Shown here piece by piece: positions 1 through 8,061 of a stretch of DNA of 64,000 nucleotides. Within the stretch, counting starts at the first letter, position 1. Every line of letters starts with the position of its first letter. The notes under the pieces are model-generated. The model ran no database searches. It saw nothing but the letters and a program-made list of their open reading frames with translations, and had not been told where the DNA came from. A program made the translations under genes and the position numbers. Origin of the DNA: Luteolibacter sp. LG18 (GTDB lineage Bacteria > Verrucomicrobiota > Verrucomicrobiia > Verrucomicrobiales > Akkermansiaceae); assembly GCF_036322585.1 (NCBI RefSeq), contig NZ_AP024600.1:2418001-2482000 (forward strand), in the 5' to 3' direction.

Positions 1-2
1 AT

Positions 3-503
3 CTTTCCAGCAGCGCGGGGCTGCTCGGCTACGACAACCACGCGTGCAACCTGGTGCGGCCGGGACTGCTGCTCTACGGAGTCTCACCCCTGCCGGAATT
101 CCAGGACCGCTTGAAGACGGTGATGTCCCTGAAATCCCGCATCACGCTGGTGCGGACATTGCCCGCGGGCCACGGGGTTTCCTACGGCCGCGATTACATC
201 ACCGACCGGCCGACTCGGGTCGCCACGATCGGGATCGGCTACGGCGACGGCTACACGCGCCATCTCTCCAATCGCGGCACCGAGGTGTGGATCCACGGCC
301 AGCGTTGTCCGCTGCTCGGGCGTGTGTCGATGGACCAAATCATGGTCGATGTGAGCGCCGTGCCGGAGGCGGCGGAGGGAGATGAGGTCGAGTTGTTCGG
401 GGCTTACATCCCCGTCGCCGAAATCGCGAAAAAGGCGGGCACCATCCCGTGGGAGATCTTCACCGGCATCACGCCGCGGGTGACGCGGGTGTATCGGGGC
501 TGA
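3..503 (+). CDS. alr: Alanine racemase, 3' part (5' end outside window)
   Basis: PLP-dependent interconversion of L- and D-alanine in the cytoplasm, supplying D-Ala for peptidoglycan. The reading frame is open from the window edge, so only the C-terminal 166 residues are visible. They begin in the TIM-barrel part (GYDNHACNLVRPGLLLYG, typical of Alr) and run into the beta domain. GIGYGDGYTR contains the tyrosine that acts as the second catalytic base in this family, and GRVSMDQIMVD matches the conserved MDQ segment of the active-site entry. The stop is TGA at 501-503. The GTG at position 54 is internal, because homology continues upstream of it. Convergent with the RRM gene downstream. Confidence 0.95.
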   Translation, partial: LSSSAGLLGYDNHACNLVRPGLLLYGVSPLPEFQDRLKTVMSLKSRITLVRTLPAGHGVSYGRDYITDRPTRVATIGIGYGDGYTRHLSNRGTEVWIHGQRCPLLGRVSMDQIMVDVSAVPEAAEGDEVELFGAYIPVAEIAKKAGTIPWEIFTGITPRVTRVYRG

Positions 504-534
504 GGTGACACCCTTCTTTCTGCTGTCCTTGTGG

Positions 535-572
535 GACAAAACAAAACACCCGGCCTCTTGCGAAGCCGGGTG
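535..572 (-). terminator. Rho-independent terminator of the RRM gene
   Basis: On the minus strand CACCCGGC (565-572) pairs with GCCGGGTG (547-554) and is followed by a T-rich run (TTTTGTTTTG). It lies between the convergent alr and RRM genes and fits the latter. Confidence 0.75.
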
Positions 573-608
573 CCTTGGGAAAATGTTTGATAGGATCAGG
601 CGTGGGGA

Positions 609-1103
609 TTAGTCCCAGCCGCCGCCGCCACCCTTGTAGCCGCCGCCGCCACCGCCACGGCGATCGCCGTAACCGCCGCCGCCGCCGCCCTTGTAGCCGC
701 CGCCACCACCGCCACGGCGTTCGCCGTAACCGCCGCCGCCGCCGCCACCCTTGTAGCCACCGCCGCCGCCGCCACCTTTGTAGCCGCCGCCGCCACCACC
801 TTTGTAGCCACCGCCGCCACCGCCCTTGTAGCCACCGCCGCCACCACCGAAGCCCTTGTTTTCCTTGGGCTCGGAAGCATTCACGCGGAGGGCACGGCCC
901 TGGAGGTCATAGCCGTTCAGGGCCTCGACAGCTGCTTCGATCTGGCTCTGATCGCCGAGGGTCACGAATGCGAAACCCTTCGAGCGACCGGTTTCACGGT
1001 CGGTGATGATTTTGACCCGATCAACCGGGCCGTACGAGGCGAAGAGACCAGTGATGTCTTCTTCCGTCGCGGTGTAGGGCAGGTTGCCCACGTAGATGTC
1101 CAT
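609..1103 (-). CDS. Glycine-rich RNA-binding protein with one RRM domain
   Basis: Cytoplasmic single-stranded RNA-binding protein of 164 residues. The N-terminal RRM (about residues 1-80) has both signature motifs: RNP2 IYVGNL (3-8) and RNP1 KGFAFVTL (42-49). After about residue 87 the protein is almost pure glycine blocks separated by YK, YGERR and YGDRR units, a low-complexity tail like those of cyanobacterial Rbp and plant GRP proteins. I chose ATG at 1103 because MDIYVGNL is the usual start; a TTG three codons upstream is possible. Proteins of this type are often cold- or stress-linked RNA chaperones, but nothing here shows the trigger. The antisense strand of the tail gives spurious arginine-rich frames. 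Confidence 0.93.
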   Translation of the reverse strand: MDIYVGNLPYTATEEDITGLFASYGPVDRVKIITDRETGRSKGFAFVTLGDQSQIEAAVEALNGYDLQGRALRVNASEPKENKGFGGGGGGYKGGGGGGYKGGGGGGYKGGGGGGGYKGGGGGGGYGERRGGGGGGYKGGGGGGYGDRRGGGGGGYKGGGGGWD

Positions 1104-1250
1104 TTGCTTCAATTCTCAGATTACGCCATCACGCTGAACACTTCCTGAGACCATGGCGTGGGAGACCAGACGAAGCGCGTCCCTACCAGGCAAGCCCGGA
1201 GGACCGCACATGCATAAGCGTGGATGTGTTCGGCTGGCAAGTAATTATTT

Positions 1251-2030
1251 TCAAGCGCTTGCGTGCCGGAAGGGTGGACGGACCGGGATCCCTCGTTCGG
1301 CGAAATGACGCTTCGCCTCTCCCACCGTGTGTTTGCCGAAGTGGAAGATGCTGGCGGCGAGGACGGCGTCCGCCTTGCCTTTTTCGAGAACGTCCACCAT
1401 GTGATCGAGATTTCCCGCGCCACCGCTGGCGATCACGGGGATGCCCACGGCTTCGGAAACGGCGGCGGTGAGGCCGAGGTCGTAGCCGGCCTGGGTGCCA
1501 TCGGCGTCCATGCTGGTGAGCAGGATTTCACCGGCGCCGCGGCGCCAGACTTCCTTCGCCCACTCCACGGCATCGAGACCTACGGGCGTGCGGCCACCGT
1601 GGGTGTAGACGCCCCATTTGCCCGGGCCCTCGCTCTTCGCATCGATCGCGACCACGATGCACTGGCTGCCGAAGGCCTTGGCTCCGGCGTCCACCAGGCC
1701 GGGATTGGTCACGGCGGAGGTGTTCACGCCGACCTTGTCGGCTCCGGCCATCAGCATCTCGTGCATGTTCTCCACGCTGCGGATGCCGCCGCCCACGGTG
1801 AGCGGGATGAAGCAATGCTGCGCGGTGCGGCGGACGACATCGACCATGGTGCCGCGGTTGTCGGAGGAGGCGGTGATGTCGAGGAAGACGAGCTCGTCGG
1901 CCTGTTGGGCGTTGTAGGCCATGGCCGCTTCCACGGGATCGCCGGCATCGATGAGGTCGACGAAGTTGACGCCCTTGACCACACGGCCATCGGTCACGTC
2001 GAGACAGGGGATGATGCGTTTCGCGAGCAC
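1251..2030 (-). CDS. hisF: Imidazole glycerol phosphate synthase subunit HisF
   Basis: Cyclase subunit that uses ammonia from HisH to convert PRFAR to imidazole glycerol phosphate and AICAR in histidine biosynthesis. 259 residues, the normal length. The chosen GTG start gives [12 protein letters not shown], matching the standard HisF N-terminus; the frame is open further upstream but has no family similarity there. Visible landmarks are the catalytic Asp in PCLDV, the phosphate-binding VGGGIRS, the second catalytic Asp in TSMDADGT, and PVIASGGAG. No other his gene is next to it, so the histidine genes are dispersed at this locus. rpmE lies upstream on the same strand, separated by a terminator. 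Confidence 0.95.
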   Translation of the reverse strand: MLAKRIIPCLDVTDGRVVKGVNFVDLIDAGDPVEAAMAYNAQQADELVFLDITASSDNRGTMVDVVRRTAQHCFIPLTVGGGIRSVENMHEMLMAGADKVGVNTSAVTNPGLVDAGAKAFGSQCIVVAIDAKSEGPGKWGVYTHGGRTPVGLDAVEWAKEVWRRGAGEILLTSMDADGTQAGYDLGLTAAVSEAVGIPVIASGGAGNLDHMVDVLEKGKADAVLAASIFHFGKHTVGEAKRHFAERGIPVRPPFRHASA

Positions 2031-2068
2031 GCGGGGAGCAAAGCGCCGATGAGGCCCGCCGCCAAGCA

Positions 2069-2101
2069 AAACGCCCGGCCGCAGGCTGCGGACGGGCGTT
2101 T
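2069..2101 (-). terminator. Terminator between rpmE and hisF
   Basis: AAACGCCCG (2069-2077) pairs with CGGGCGTTT (2093-2101) around a GC-rich loop, with a short T run on the minus strand. Fits the end of rpmE. Confidence 0.7.
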
Positions 2102-2145
2102 CGTGGAAAACCTTGCTGTTACCGGACGAGGTCCGGCGGAGGTCA

Positions 2146-2418
2146 TCAGGCGCCGAGTTTCGGCTTGCCGACGCGGCGGACGGCACCGAAGCGCTTGGTG
2201 AACTTGTCGATGCGGCCTTCGGTGTCCACGAACTGCTTCTGACCCGTGAAGAACGGGTGGGAGTCCGAGGTGATACCCATGGAGATCACGCTGTGTTCGA
2301 CACCGTCGATGACTTCCTTCTTCTCGGAGGTCTTGGTGGAGCGGGTGACGAAACGCGCGCCGGTCGTCATGTCGACGAACACGACCGGGTTGTACTTGGG
2401 ATGGAGATCCTTTTTCAT
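2146..2418 (-). CDS. rpmE2: 50S ribosomal protein L31 type B
   Basis: Large-subunit ribosomal protein of 90 residues. [20 protein letters not shown] and the later [15 protein letters not shown] segment (here [12 protein letters not shown]) are characteristic of L31. There is no CxxC zinc pair, so this is the zinc-independent (C-minus, type B) form, which in other bacteria can replace the zinc-containing L31 under zinc limitation. The start is the ATG at 2418, which gives the canonical N-terminus. The Shine-Dalgarno sequence is weak. It has its own terminator before hisF. Confidence 0.95.
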   Translation of the reverse strand: MKKDLHPKYNPVVFVDMTTGARFVTRSTKTSEKKEVIDGVEHSVISMGITSDSHPFFTGQKQFVDTEGRIDKFTKRFGAVRRVGKPKLGA

Positions 2419-2528
2419 GGCGGAGAGGTCCACCACGTTTCCGACGCGGCGGGGCGGGGAGAATGCCGGAAAAGGTCGGCCTGTCAAGGGGGGAGGTTGG
2501 GAAGAGTGCGGAAGGTCCAGGTTCGCGC

Positions 2529-2939
2529 TCACTTCGCCTTGAAGAGTCCGGCCGGGGCGGGCTGCTTTTTCGGGTCGTTCTTCGGGTGGTACATGTCAAT
2601 GTAGAGCTGAAGTTTCCGGCCGGTGCTGGTCTGGAGGTCGTAGAGGTCGAGGATGTGTCCGTCCTTGCCAGCGCCGACACTGCCGGAGCGGGAATAGGCC
2701 ACCGGTTTGCCCGCTTCGTCGCGGAGGGTGTCGAGATATTCGCGCTCGGCGGCCGGGCCGCCGTATTCGTCCTTCGAGCCGGTCTGGACCGGATTGTCCT
2801 TGGAAAAGCCGTAGGTGGCATCGGCCGAGGTGAGTTTCGGATTCACGCCTGCGGGTGGCTTGGCGGGAGCGGGGGCCGCGGGTTCGGCGAACGCGACACC
2901 GAGGGAGCAGGCGATGCAGACAAGGATGGGGATTTTCAT
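2529..2939 (-). CDS. Small secreted protein of unknown function
   Basis: 136 residues from ATG at 2939. Residues 1-18 (MKIPILVCIACSLGVAFA) form a typical signal peptide with an AFA-like cleavage site. An Ala/Pro-rich linker follows, then a small charged domain. I do not recognise the domain. The C-terminus contains LQLYIDMYHPKNDPKK. It is probably periplasmic or extracellular. The frame extends upstream of the signal peptide, but an internal signal sequence would be implausible, so the shorter start is used. Same strand as rpmE, 110 bp upstream of it. Confidence 0.7.
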   Translation of the reverse strand: MKIPILVCIACSLGVAFAEPAAPAPAKPPAGVNPKLTSADATYGFSKDNPVQTGSKDEYGGPAAEREYLDTLRDEAGKPVAYSRSGSVGAGKDGHILDLYDLQTSTGRKLQLYIDMYHPKNDPKKQPAPAGLFKAK

Positions 2940-3192
2940 GGCAAGCCGGCAGCCTGCCAGATCCGCGGGCGGGAATCCATGGGGAATCGACCGTGGCGGC
3001 GGAGCCATCCCCTGAAAAACAAGCGCCGGACACCCGGCATCGGCGTGAACCGATACCCGATGCCCGGCGGCCTGGAAAAAGCGGTCAGGGTTTAAAACCG
3101 GGGGTGACGGGGATCGCGGGGGCGGTCAGGGAGGCCGGGCCATCCCCGTCATCTGCGGTTTCGGTGCCGTTTTTCCAGTGGTCGGGTGCCCT

Positions 3193-3576
3193 TTAGAGGC
3201 GGAGGGACCAGAGTCCGGCGGTGTCCCGTTCCTGCCAGGGCAGGCGGCGGGAGATCGGATCCTGGAGGGTTCGGCGGACCTTGCGGCCGCCGGCGAACAC
3301 GAACGAATCGGCTTCGATCGTGATGACTTCAAGGCCCTGGTAGTAGGTGTCCTTGAGGGTGGTCACGGCTTCCTCGCCGAACGCTTGGGCGAGGTGGCCG
3401 CGGAGTAGTCCGGCTTCCTTTTTCCCGAGGAACAGGAAGGCCGGGGTTTCGCCGTGGTTGGACTTGGAGCGGATCAATCGTGCGATCGCCTCCGAGTCCC
3501 AGACGGTTCCCATCCGGGCTTCGGTCGGAACCAAAGCCTGGTCGGGGATCGGGGTGTATGGGGTCTTGGCACTCAT
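3193..3576 (-). CDS. Conserved hypothetical protein
   Basis: 127 residues from ATG at 3576 (MSAKTPYTPIPD). No signal peptide or membrane segment. The central part reads as a mixed alpha/beta fold (TPAFLFLGKKEAGLLRGHL, then YYQGLEVITIEADSFVFAGG). The ending RRLPWQERDTAGLWSLRL is basic and aromatic. I do not recognise the family. The 253 bp between it and the downstream secreted-protein gene hold an imperfect hairpin (about 3034-3067) but no convincing gene. Confidence 0.6.
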   Translation of the reverse strand: MSAKTPYTPIPDQALVPTEARMGTVWDSEAIARLIRSKSNHGETPAFLFLGKKEAGLLRGHLAQAFGEEAVTTLKDTYYQGLEVITIEADSFVFAGGRKVRRTLQDPISRRLPWQERDTAGLWSLRL

Positions 3577-3646
3577 GTTAGCGGTCAACGACCGCGACCC
3601 TACTACACCGCTCCCCGGGGGCATCTTTCGCCGAGTGACAATTCCG

Positions 3647-3662
3647 TTGACTTGACAGTCAA
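3647..3662. promoter_or_regulatory. Palindrome upstream of the 3193-3576 gene
   Basis: TTGACT-TGAC-AGTCAA, 6-bp perfect arms with a 4-nt centre, sits in the 88-bp gap between the M50-like gene and the 3193-3576 gene. Possible operator for the latter; nothing else supports it. Confidence 0.3.
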
Positions 3663-3664
3663 AA

Positions 3665-4579
3665 TCAGATTATGCGGCCGGTCTTGACCCAGGACCACAG
3701 GGCCTCGCTCCAGACGGCGGCATGGCGCACCCATTCGTGGGCGAATGCCTTGGCGCTCGGCCACGGGTGATCCGCGGCCAGGCAGAGCAGGGCCACCAGC
3801 ACCAGCAGGTTCGCCAGATAGATGATGACCAGCGAGAGGAAGGTGCCGTTTTCCTTCAGGTCCGGCTGGTCCCGCGGGATCATCCAAAGCGTCCACGCGA
3901 AGTGGAAGGTCCAGGTGGCACCGGTGGCGGCGAAGAGGATCTTGTCCGCGTAGGGCGGCAGGCCGGTGGTGTGCCGGAAGAGCAGGTAGATCGCGACCAC
4001 CACCGCCGACCAGAAGGGCACGAAGTAGGGCGAGAGCGCGATGATGATGTTCGTCTTGTTCGTCGTGATGTAGCCGCCTTCCAGGCTGACGTGGAAGCCG
4101 GTCACCTTGCCGCGGCAGAGGTAGACGAAGATTGCGTGGGTGAGCTCGTGGCCGAGCACGTAGAGGTAGAGGAAAACCGATTGCAACAGGCCGGAGAGGA
4201 ACCAGCCCGCCATCAGCAGGGCCCCGGTGGCGAAGTACCAGAAGGCGGAGGTTTGCCAGAAACCGCGATCGAGCGCGGCGTGGGAGAACTGCGAGAAGAA
4301 GGTCCAGGTGGTGACCCAGCCAATGGGTAGCAGCGCGAGCCCGGCCAGCCAGCGCATCATCCGGTGGCCCAGCGAGACATCGAAGTCGTCATCCGCCACC
4401 GGGGCGGTGGCGGCGATCGCGGCTTGGATCGATTTTTCGCCGCGGCGGCCGAGGCGGCGGTTCGCCTGGTCATGGGCGCGCTGGTTGGCGGTGCGCATCA
4501 TCTCCCCGAACGTCGGGCGGTCCCGGCGACGGTTCTTCGCCAGTTTGTCGGAGAGCTTGAGTGGACGCGACCGGGCCAT
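3665..4579 (-). CDS. M50-like integral membrane metalloprotease
   Basis: 304 residues. A basic, soluble N-terminal segment (1-70) is followed by several hydrophobic helices (about 75-95, 110-140, 165-195, 205-230, 240-270). HELTH at 144-148 is an HExxH zinc motif placed at the edge of a membrane helix (YLYVLGHELTHAIFVYL), the arrangement of site-2 protease/M50 family members. I see no PDZ domain. The usual second M50 motif (NxxPxxPLDG) is not obvious, so it may be a divergent or non-proteolytic relative. It lies just upstream of the 3193-3576 gene on the same strand. Confidence 0.65.
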   Translation of the reverse strand: MARSRPLKLSDKLAKNRRRDRPTFGEMMRTANQRAHDQANRRLGRRGEKSIQAAIAATAPVADDDFDVSLGHRMMRWLAGLALLPIGWVTTWTFFSQFSHAALDRGFWQTSAFWYFATGALLMAGWFLSGLLQSVFLYLYVLGHELTHAIFVYLCRGKVTGFHVSLEGGYITTNKTNIIIALSPYFVPFWSAVVVAIYLLFRHTTGLPPYADKILFAATGATWTFHFAWTLWMIPRDQPDLKENGTFLSLVIIYLANLLVLVALLCLAADHPWPSAKAFAHEWVRHAAVWSEALWSWVKTGRII

Positions 4580-4660
4580 GCGGAAGTGTGGCCTTGATAG
4601 TCTGGCGGTCTTAAGGAATCAAGATCGGATTCCGGGAAATGGTGGTTTTTTGAACAGCTA

Positions 4661-4795
4661 AGTAGCGTAGGCATTCCTGCCTGCGGGCGGAGAGACTCCG
4701 CCCTCAAGCAAGGGTTCGAACTGGAGCCCTGAGAGGGTTTGTGAATCCACCCGGGAACGGGCCGCGCCCATTCACAAACAGGAATGTTTGTGCTC
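4661..4795. repeat. REP-like hairpin pair (inverted) between kdsD and the M50 gene
   Basis: Two hairpins with the family signature. The first has arms 4666-4673/4678-4685 with loop TTCC. The second has arms CACAAACA/TGTTTGTG (4773-4780/4785-4792) with loop GGAA. The first is the reverse-strand orientation of the second. A further hairpin (GGCGGAG-AGA-CTCCGCC) follows the first. The element touches the kdsD stop codon at 4796, so it may also serve as its transcription end. Confidence 0.6.
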
Positions 4796-5767
4796 CTAAA
4801 CGATCTTCAGCCGGGCGAGGTCCTGGCTGTCGATCAGGCCCACCGGGCGGCCTTGGGGGTCGAGGACCACCACGTCGTCGACGCGGTTGTGGCCGATGGT
4901 TTTGACGGCCTCGGCGGCGAGGGACTCGGCCTGCACGCTGATCGGGCGGCGGGTCATGAAGTCGGCCACCGGGCGGTCCGCGATGTGGGCGTCCTGCTGG
5001 AAGCAGCGGGCGAAGTCGCCGTGGGTGAAAATGCCGGCCAGGGAGCCGTTTTCCGCGAGGATCAAGCAGGCGCCGGAGCGGGCGGCGGACATGGCCAGCA
5101 GGGCCTCGCGGACGGTTGAGATTTCCGGCACGGTGGCCAGTTCCGTGCCGCTGCGCATGATGTCGGCGACCTTGGTGAGCAGGGCGCGACCGAGCGAGCC
5201 GCCGGGATGGAAACGGGCGAAGTCCTCCTCGGTGAAGCCACGGGCCTCCAGCAGCACCATGGCGAGGGCGTCGCCCATCACCAGCATGGCGGTGGAGGAG
5301 GAGGTGGGGGCGAGATTCAGCGGGCAGGCCTCGCGTTCCACGGAGGTGTCCAGCGTGACATCGCTGAACTCGGAAAGGGTGGAGGAGGGCTTGCCGGTGA
5401 GGGCGATCAGGCGAACGTCGAAGCGCTTGATGAAGGGCAGCAGGTCGAGCAGCTCGCGGGTTTCGCCGGAGTAGGAGAGGGCGATCACGGCGTCGCCGTC
5501 GGAAAGCAGGCCGAGATCGCCGTGGAGGGCGTTCTGGGAATTGAGGACCACGGCGGTGGCGCCGGTGGAGTTCAGGGTGGCGGCGATCTTGTGGCCGATG
5601 TTGCCGGATTTGCCGACGCCGATGACGACGATTTTCCCGCGCTGGTCGAGGGTTTCCTTGAGCAGGGACACGGCGCGGGAAAAGCCCTCGTCGAGCCGGC
5701 TGGCCAGCCGCTCGAGCGAGTCGGTTTCGATCCGGATGACCCGGCGGGCTTTTTCAATCGCGTCCAT
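4796..5767 (-). CDS. kdsD: Arabinose-5-phosphate isomerase (KdsD/KpsF/GutQ family)
   Basis: Interconverts D-ribulose 5-phosphate and D-arabinose 5-phosphate, the first step of Kdo synthesis for lipopolysaccharide. 323 residues, the usual length. An N-terminal SIS domain (about 35-170) contains GVGKSGNIGHKIAATL, ALHGDLG and LSYSGET. Two CBS domains follow (about 200-323), starting VADIMRSGTELATV and VADFMTRRPISV. HPGGSLGR between the domains is a family hallmark. ATG at 5767 gives MDAIEKARRVIRIE; the frame is open upstream but lacks similarity there. Gram-negative-type LPS is implied. Paralogues without a Kdo role (GutQ) cannot be excluded. Confidence 0.9.
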   Translation of the reverse strand: MDAIEKARRVIRIETDSLERLASRLDEGFSRAVSLLKETLDQRGKIVVIGVGKSGNIGHKIAATLNSTGATAVVLNSQNALHGDLGLLSDGDAVIALSYSGETRELLDLLPFIKRFDVRLIALTGKPSSTLSEFSDVTLDTSVEREACPLNLAPTSSSTAMLVMGDALAMVLLEARGFTEEDFARFHPGGSLGRALLTKVADIMRSGTELATVPEISTVREALLAMSAARSGACLILAENGSLAGIFTHGDFARCFQQDAHIADRPVADFMTRRPISVQAESLAAEAVKTIGHNRVDDVVVLDPQGRPVGLIDSQDLARLKIV

Positions 5768-5850
5768 GTGGCCGGGAGCATGAACGGCCGGCGGCGATCG
5801 TCCAACATCGAACATTGCGGGGTGTCGCAATTGACCTCCACACTGGCCGC

Positions 5851-6843
5851 GTGAACGAGGAGGAACTCCAACGGCTGCGCGTGGGCTCGAAGCAGGAGAT
5901 GCAGCAGGGGATCGCGCTGCTGGGGCAGGGGGAATGGCGGGCGGCGCTCGGCCATTTCGACCGCGCGGTGGCGTTGCGGGAATCGTTCCCGTGGCGGGAG
6001 GACGGAGAATCGGCGTGGTTGCTGGCGGCGGCGTGGATCAACCGCAGCGACGCGCTCCGGCAGCTCGGCGACGAGCGTTTGCTGCCGGAGGCGATCCGTT
6101 CGCTGGACCGGGGCATCGAGGCGATGGGCCACGTCCCCCTGGACGGCGATCCGATGTTCGCGGAACGGCTGATCCTTGCCTGGATCAACCGCGCCACGGC
6201 CTGCGGCGATGCGGGCCGGACGGAGGAGTCGCTGGCCGGTTTCGCCGAGGCGGAGAACGTTTTGGAAACACATGGCCGTGACGTCACGCCGACCCGCCGC
6301 TTCTTGGCGGCGATGGCGACGATCAACCGGGCGCGGGTGCTGCTCGATGCGGGCCGGGTGGAGGACGGCTGGCGGGAGGCCGCCGCCGGAGTGGCGGCGC
6401 TGCGCCCGCAGGAGCCGGGGGATGGCCTGATCGCGCAGACAGGTATCCGGGCGCGGGCGGTGCTGTGCCGGGCGCTGGCCCTGCTGGCGGAGACGCCGGA
6501 GGGTACGGCCTCGGCGGGCGACTGGATCGCCACCGCCACGGATGCGGCGGAGGAGGCACTGGCGATCGTGAAGCGTAGCGGCCTGCATGATCCGGCGGTG
6601 CCGGACCTGGTGCGCTATGGCGCTCGGATTTACCGGGTGTGCCAGCCGCAGTTCCTGGCGGAGTTCATCCACGAGTGGGTGGGGGCCGAGGGGCCGCTGG
6701 CCGGGGACCCGGGGCTGCGGGAGGAAATGCAGGGCGTGATCCTGCTGGCGCGGGCCGAGGCCGAGACCCGCCTGCGGACCGCTCCCCACGACGACGAGGT
6801 GGCACAACGCGAGCTTCGCATTCTCCGGACACTGGAACTATAA
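5851..6843 (+). CDS. TPR-like helical repeat protein
   Basis: 330 residues from GTG at 5851 (a TTG at 5815 is an alternative). All-helical, Ala/Arg-rich sequence with tetratricopeptide-like periodicity: QGIALLGQGEWRAALGHFDRAVAL (about 17-40) and later AWINRATACGDAGRTEESLAGFAEAE are good TPR-type helix pairs. No signal peptide or catalytic motif. It starts about 80 bp from the divergent kdsD and ends 9 bp before the HD hydrolase gene, so the latter two are probably cotranscribed. Likely a protein-interaction scaffold; the partner is unknown. Confidence 0.7.
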   Translation: MNEEELQRLRVGSKQEMQQGIALLGQGEWRAALGHFDRAVALRESFPWREDGESAWLLAAAWINRSDALRQLGDERLLPEAIRSLDRGIEAMGHVPLDGDPMFAERLILAWINRATACGDAGRTEESLAGFAEAENVLETHGRDVTPTRRFLAAMATINRARVLLDAGRVEDGWREAAAGVAALRPQEPGDGLIAQTGIRARAVLCRALALLAETPEGTASAGDWIATATDAAEEALAIVKRSGLHDPAVPDLVRYGARIYRVCQPQFLAEFIHEWVGAEGPLAGDPGLREEMQGVILLARAEAETRLRTAPHDDEVAQRELRILRTLEL

Positions 6844-6852
6844 TCGCCCCCG

Positions 6853-7452
6853 ATGAAGAGCCGCTTTTTGATGTGGTGTATTTCCGCCGGTGCGGATGGC
6901 GAGTCCGCGGGCTTGCTGTGGCTCGATCTGGGCAGCCGCTACTGCGAGCCGCACCGCCACTACCATACGCTCGACCACATCGGAGCCTCGTTGGCGCATC
7001 TGGACGGGGTGGGGGTGAATCCTATCGTGGAGGGCGCGATCTGGTTCCACGACGCGATCTACGATCCGACCCGTGACGACAACGAGTTACGGAGCGCGGA
7101 GTATTTTCTGGAGGTGACCAAGGACTGGATCGATCCCGCCCGGGCGGAGAACATCCAGCGGTTGATCCTGGCGACGGATTTCCGGACGGAGTCCGGGGAC
7201 GACCCGGACGTGCACCTGATGCTGGACATCGATCTGGCGGTGCTTTCGGCTCCGGCGACGGACTACGATGGATACCGTGACGCGATCCGGCGGGAATACG
7301 GGCACGTGCCGGACGAGGACTTCCGAAAGGGCCGCGCGGCGGTGGTGCGGCGCTTCCTGGAGAAACCGATCTACCGCACCGCAGCCTACCAGCTCCGCGA
7401 GACGGTGGCTCGGGAAAACATCCTGCGCGAGCTGGCGATTCTGGGGGGATAG
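6853..7452 (+). CDS. Predicted HD-superfamily metal-dependent phosphohydrolase
   Basis: 199 residues. HRHYHTLDH (34-42) and WFHDAIYD (64-71) supply the metal-binding His and His-Asp pairs of the HD fold, in the spacing seen in the uncharacterised HD group COG4339. DNELRSAEYF follows, also typical. Members of this group are predicted phosphohydrolases; the substrate is not established. Second gene of a probable two-gene unit with the TPR-like protein. Its end comes 3 bp before the end of the convergent chlorite-dismutase-family gene. Confidence 0.85.
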   Translation: MKSRFLMWCISAGADGESAGLLWLDLGSRYCEPHRHYHTLDHIGASLAHLDGVGVNPIVEGAIWFHDAIYDPTRDDNELRSAEYFLEVTKDWIDPARAENIQRLILATDFRTESGDDPDVHLMLDIDLAVLSAPATDYDGYRDAIRREYGHVPDEDFRKGRAAVVRRFLEKPIYRTAAYQLRETVARENILRELAILGG

Positions 7453-7455
7453 GCT

Positions 7456-8016
7456 CTAACCGGCGGCGCGCACGAGGCGGATGTCGACTTCCCGCTCGAC
7501 GTATTGCCACTCCGCGGTGGTGCGGAGGGTGGCGACGAGGTCCTCGAAGGCGCTGGCGTTTTCCGGGGCGTATTCGAACCACGTCAGGAAATCGAACGGT
7601 TCGCCGAGGTCGCGCGAGTGATGGAGGCGGCGGGCGATGGCGGGGAGATAGCGCAGGCCGGTGGCGGTGTGGGCTGAGCGGTCTTCGAAAATCTCGCGCC
7701 GTTCTTCCTGGGTGAGGGCCCACCAGGCGGCGTTTTTCCGAATCGGGATCAGCGCGGCGAGCGTGGCCTCCGGGCGGCCGAGCGTGGGCTGGATGGCGGC
7801 AAGGGACGCTTGCTCGGAGCGGGTGACGTAGCGCTGGTGGCTGGTCACGCCGCGCAGCACCCAGGTGGAATCCGCGGGAGGGGACAGCAGGTTGGCGTTC
7901 CGGATGTCGAGGTGGGTCGGCGTTTCCAAGGTGTCGCCGAGATAGGGGCTGACGCGGGTCACGCGCCAGGGCCCCGCAGGGCCGCCGCTGAAGCTGTAAA
8001 AGCGGGATTCATCCAT
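7456..8016 (-). CDS. Chlorite dismutase family protein
   Basis: 186 residues, start ATG at 8016. The run YLPAIARRLHHSRDLGEPFDFLTWFEYAPE is highly characteristic of the short (about 180-residue) clade of the chlorite dismutase superfamily, as are RGVTSHQRYVTR, LIPIRKNAAWWAL and a C-terminal WQYVEREVDIRLVR. The His in RLHHSRD is the candidate haem ligand. Short-clade members bind haem, and a few detoxify chlorite, but most have no proven physiological substrate. The canonical coproheme decarboxylase (HemQ) clade is longer, so that role is unlikely. Upstream on the same strand is the PL8 lyase, 45 bp away, with no obvious functional link. Confidence 0.85.
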   Translation of the reverse strand: MDESRFYSFSGGPAGPWRVTRVSPYLGDTLETPTHLDIRNANLLSPPADSTWVLRGVTSHQRYVTRSEQASLAAIQPTLGRPEATLAALIPIRKNAAWWALTQEERREIFEDRSAHTATGLRYLPAIARRLHHSRDLGEPFDFLTWFEYAPENASAFEDLVATLRTTAEWQYVEREVDIRLVRAAG

Positions 8017-8061
8017 CGCGCGGCGGACTGAGCAGGCGGCGTTCCAGTTGCCGTGGATGAC

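Noticed and set aside
640..860. Possible CRISPR or tandem DNA repeat
   Set aside because: Units are short glycine-codon blocks of a coding sequence, of unequal length, without spacers.
575..1006. Arg/His-rich plus-strand reading frame
   Set aside because: Antisense image of the Gly-rich tail of the RRM protein; no start context or homology.
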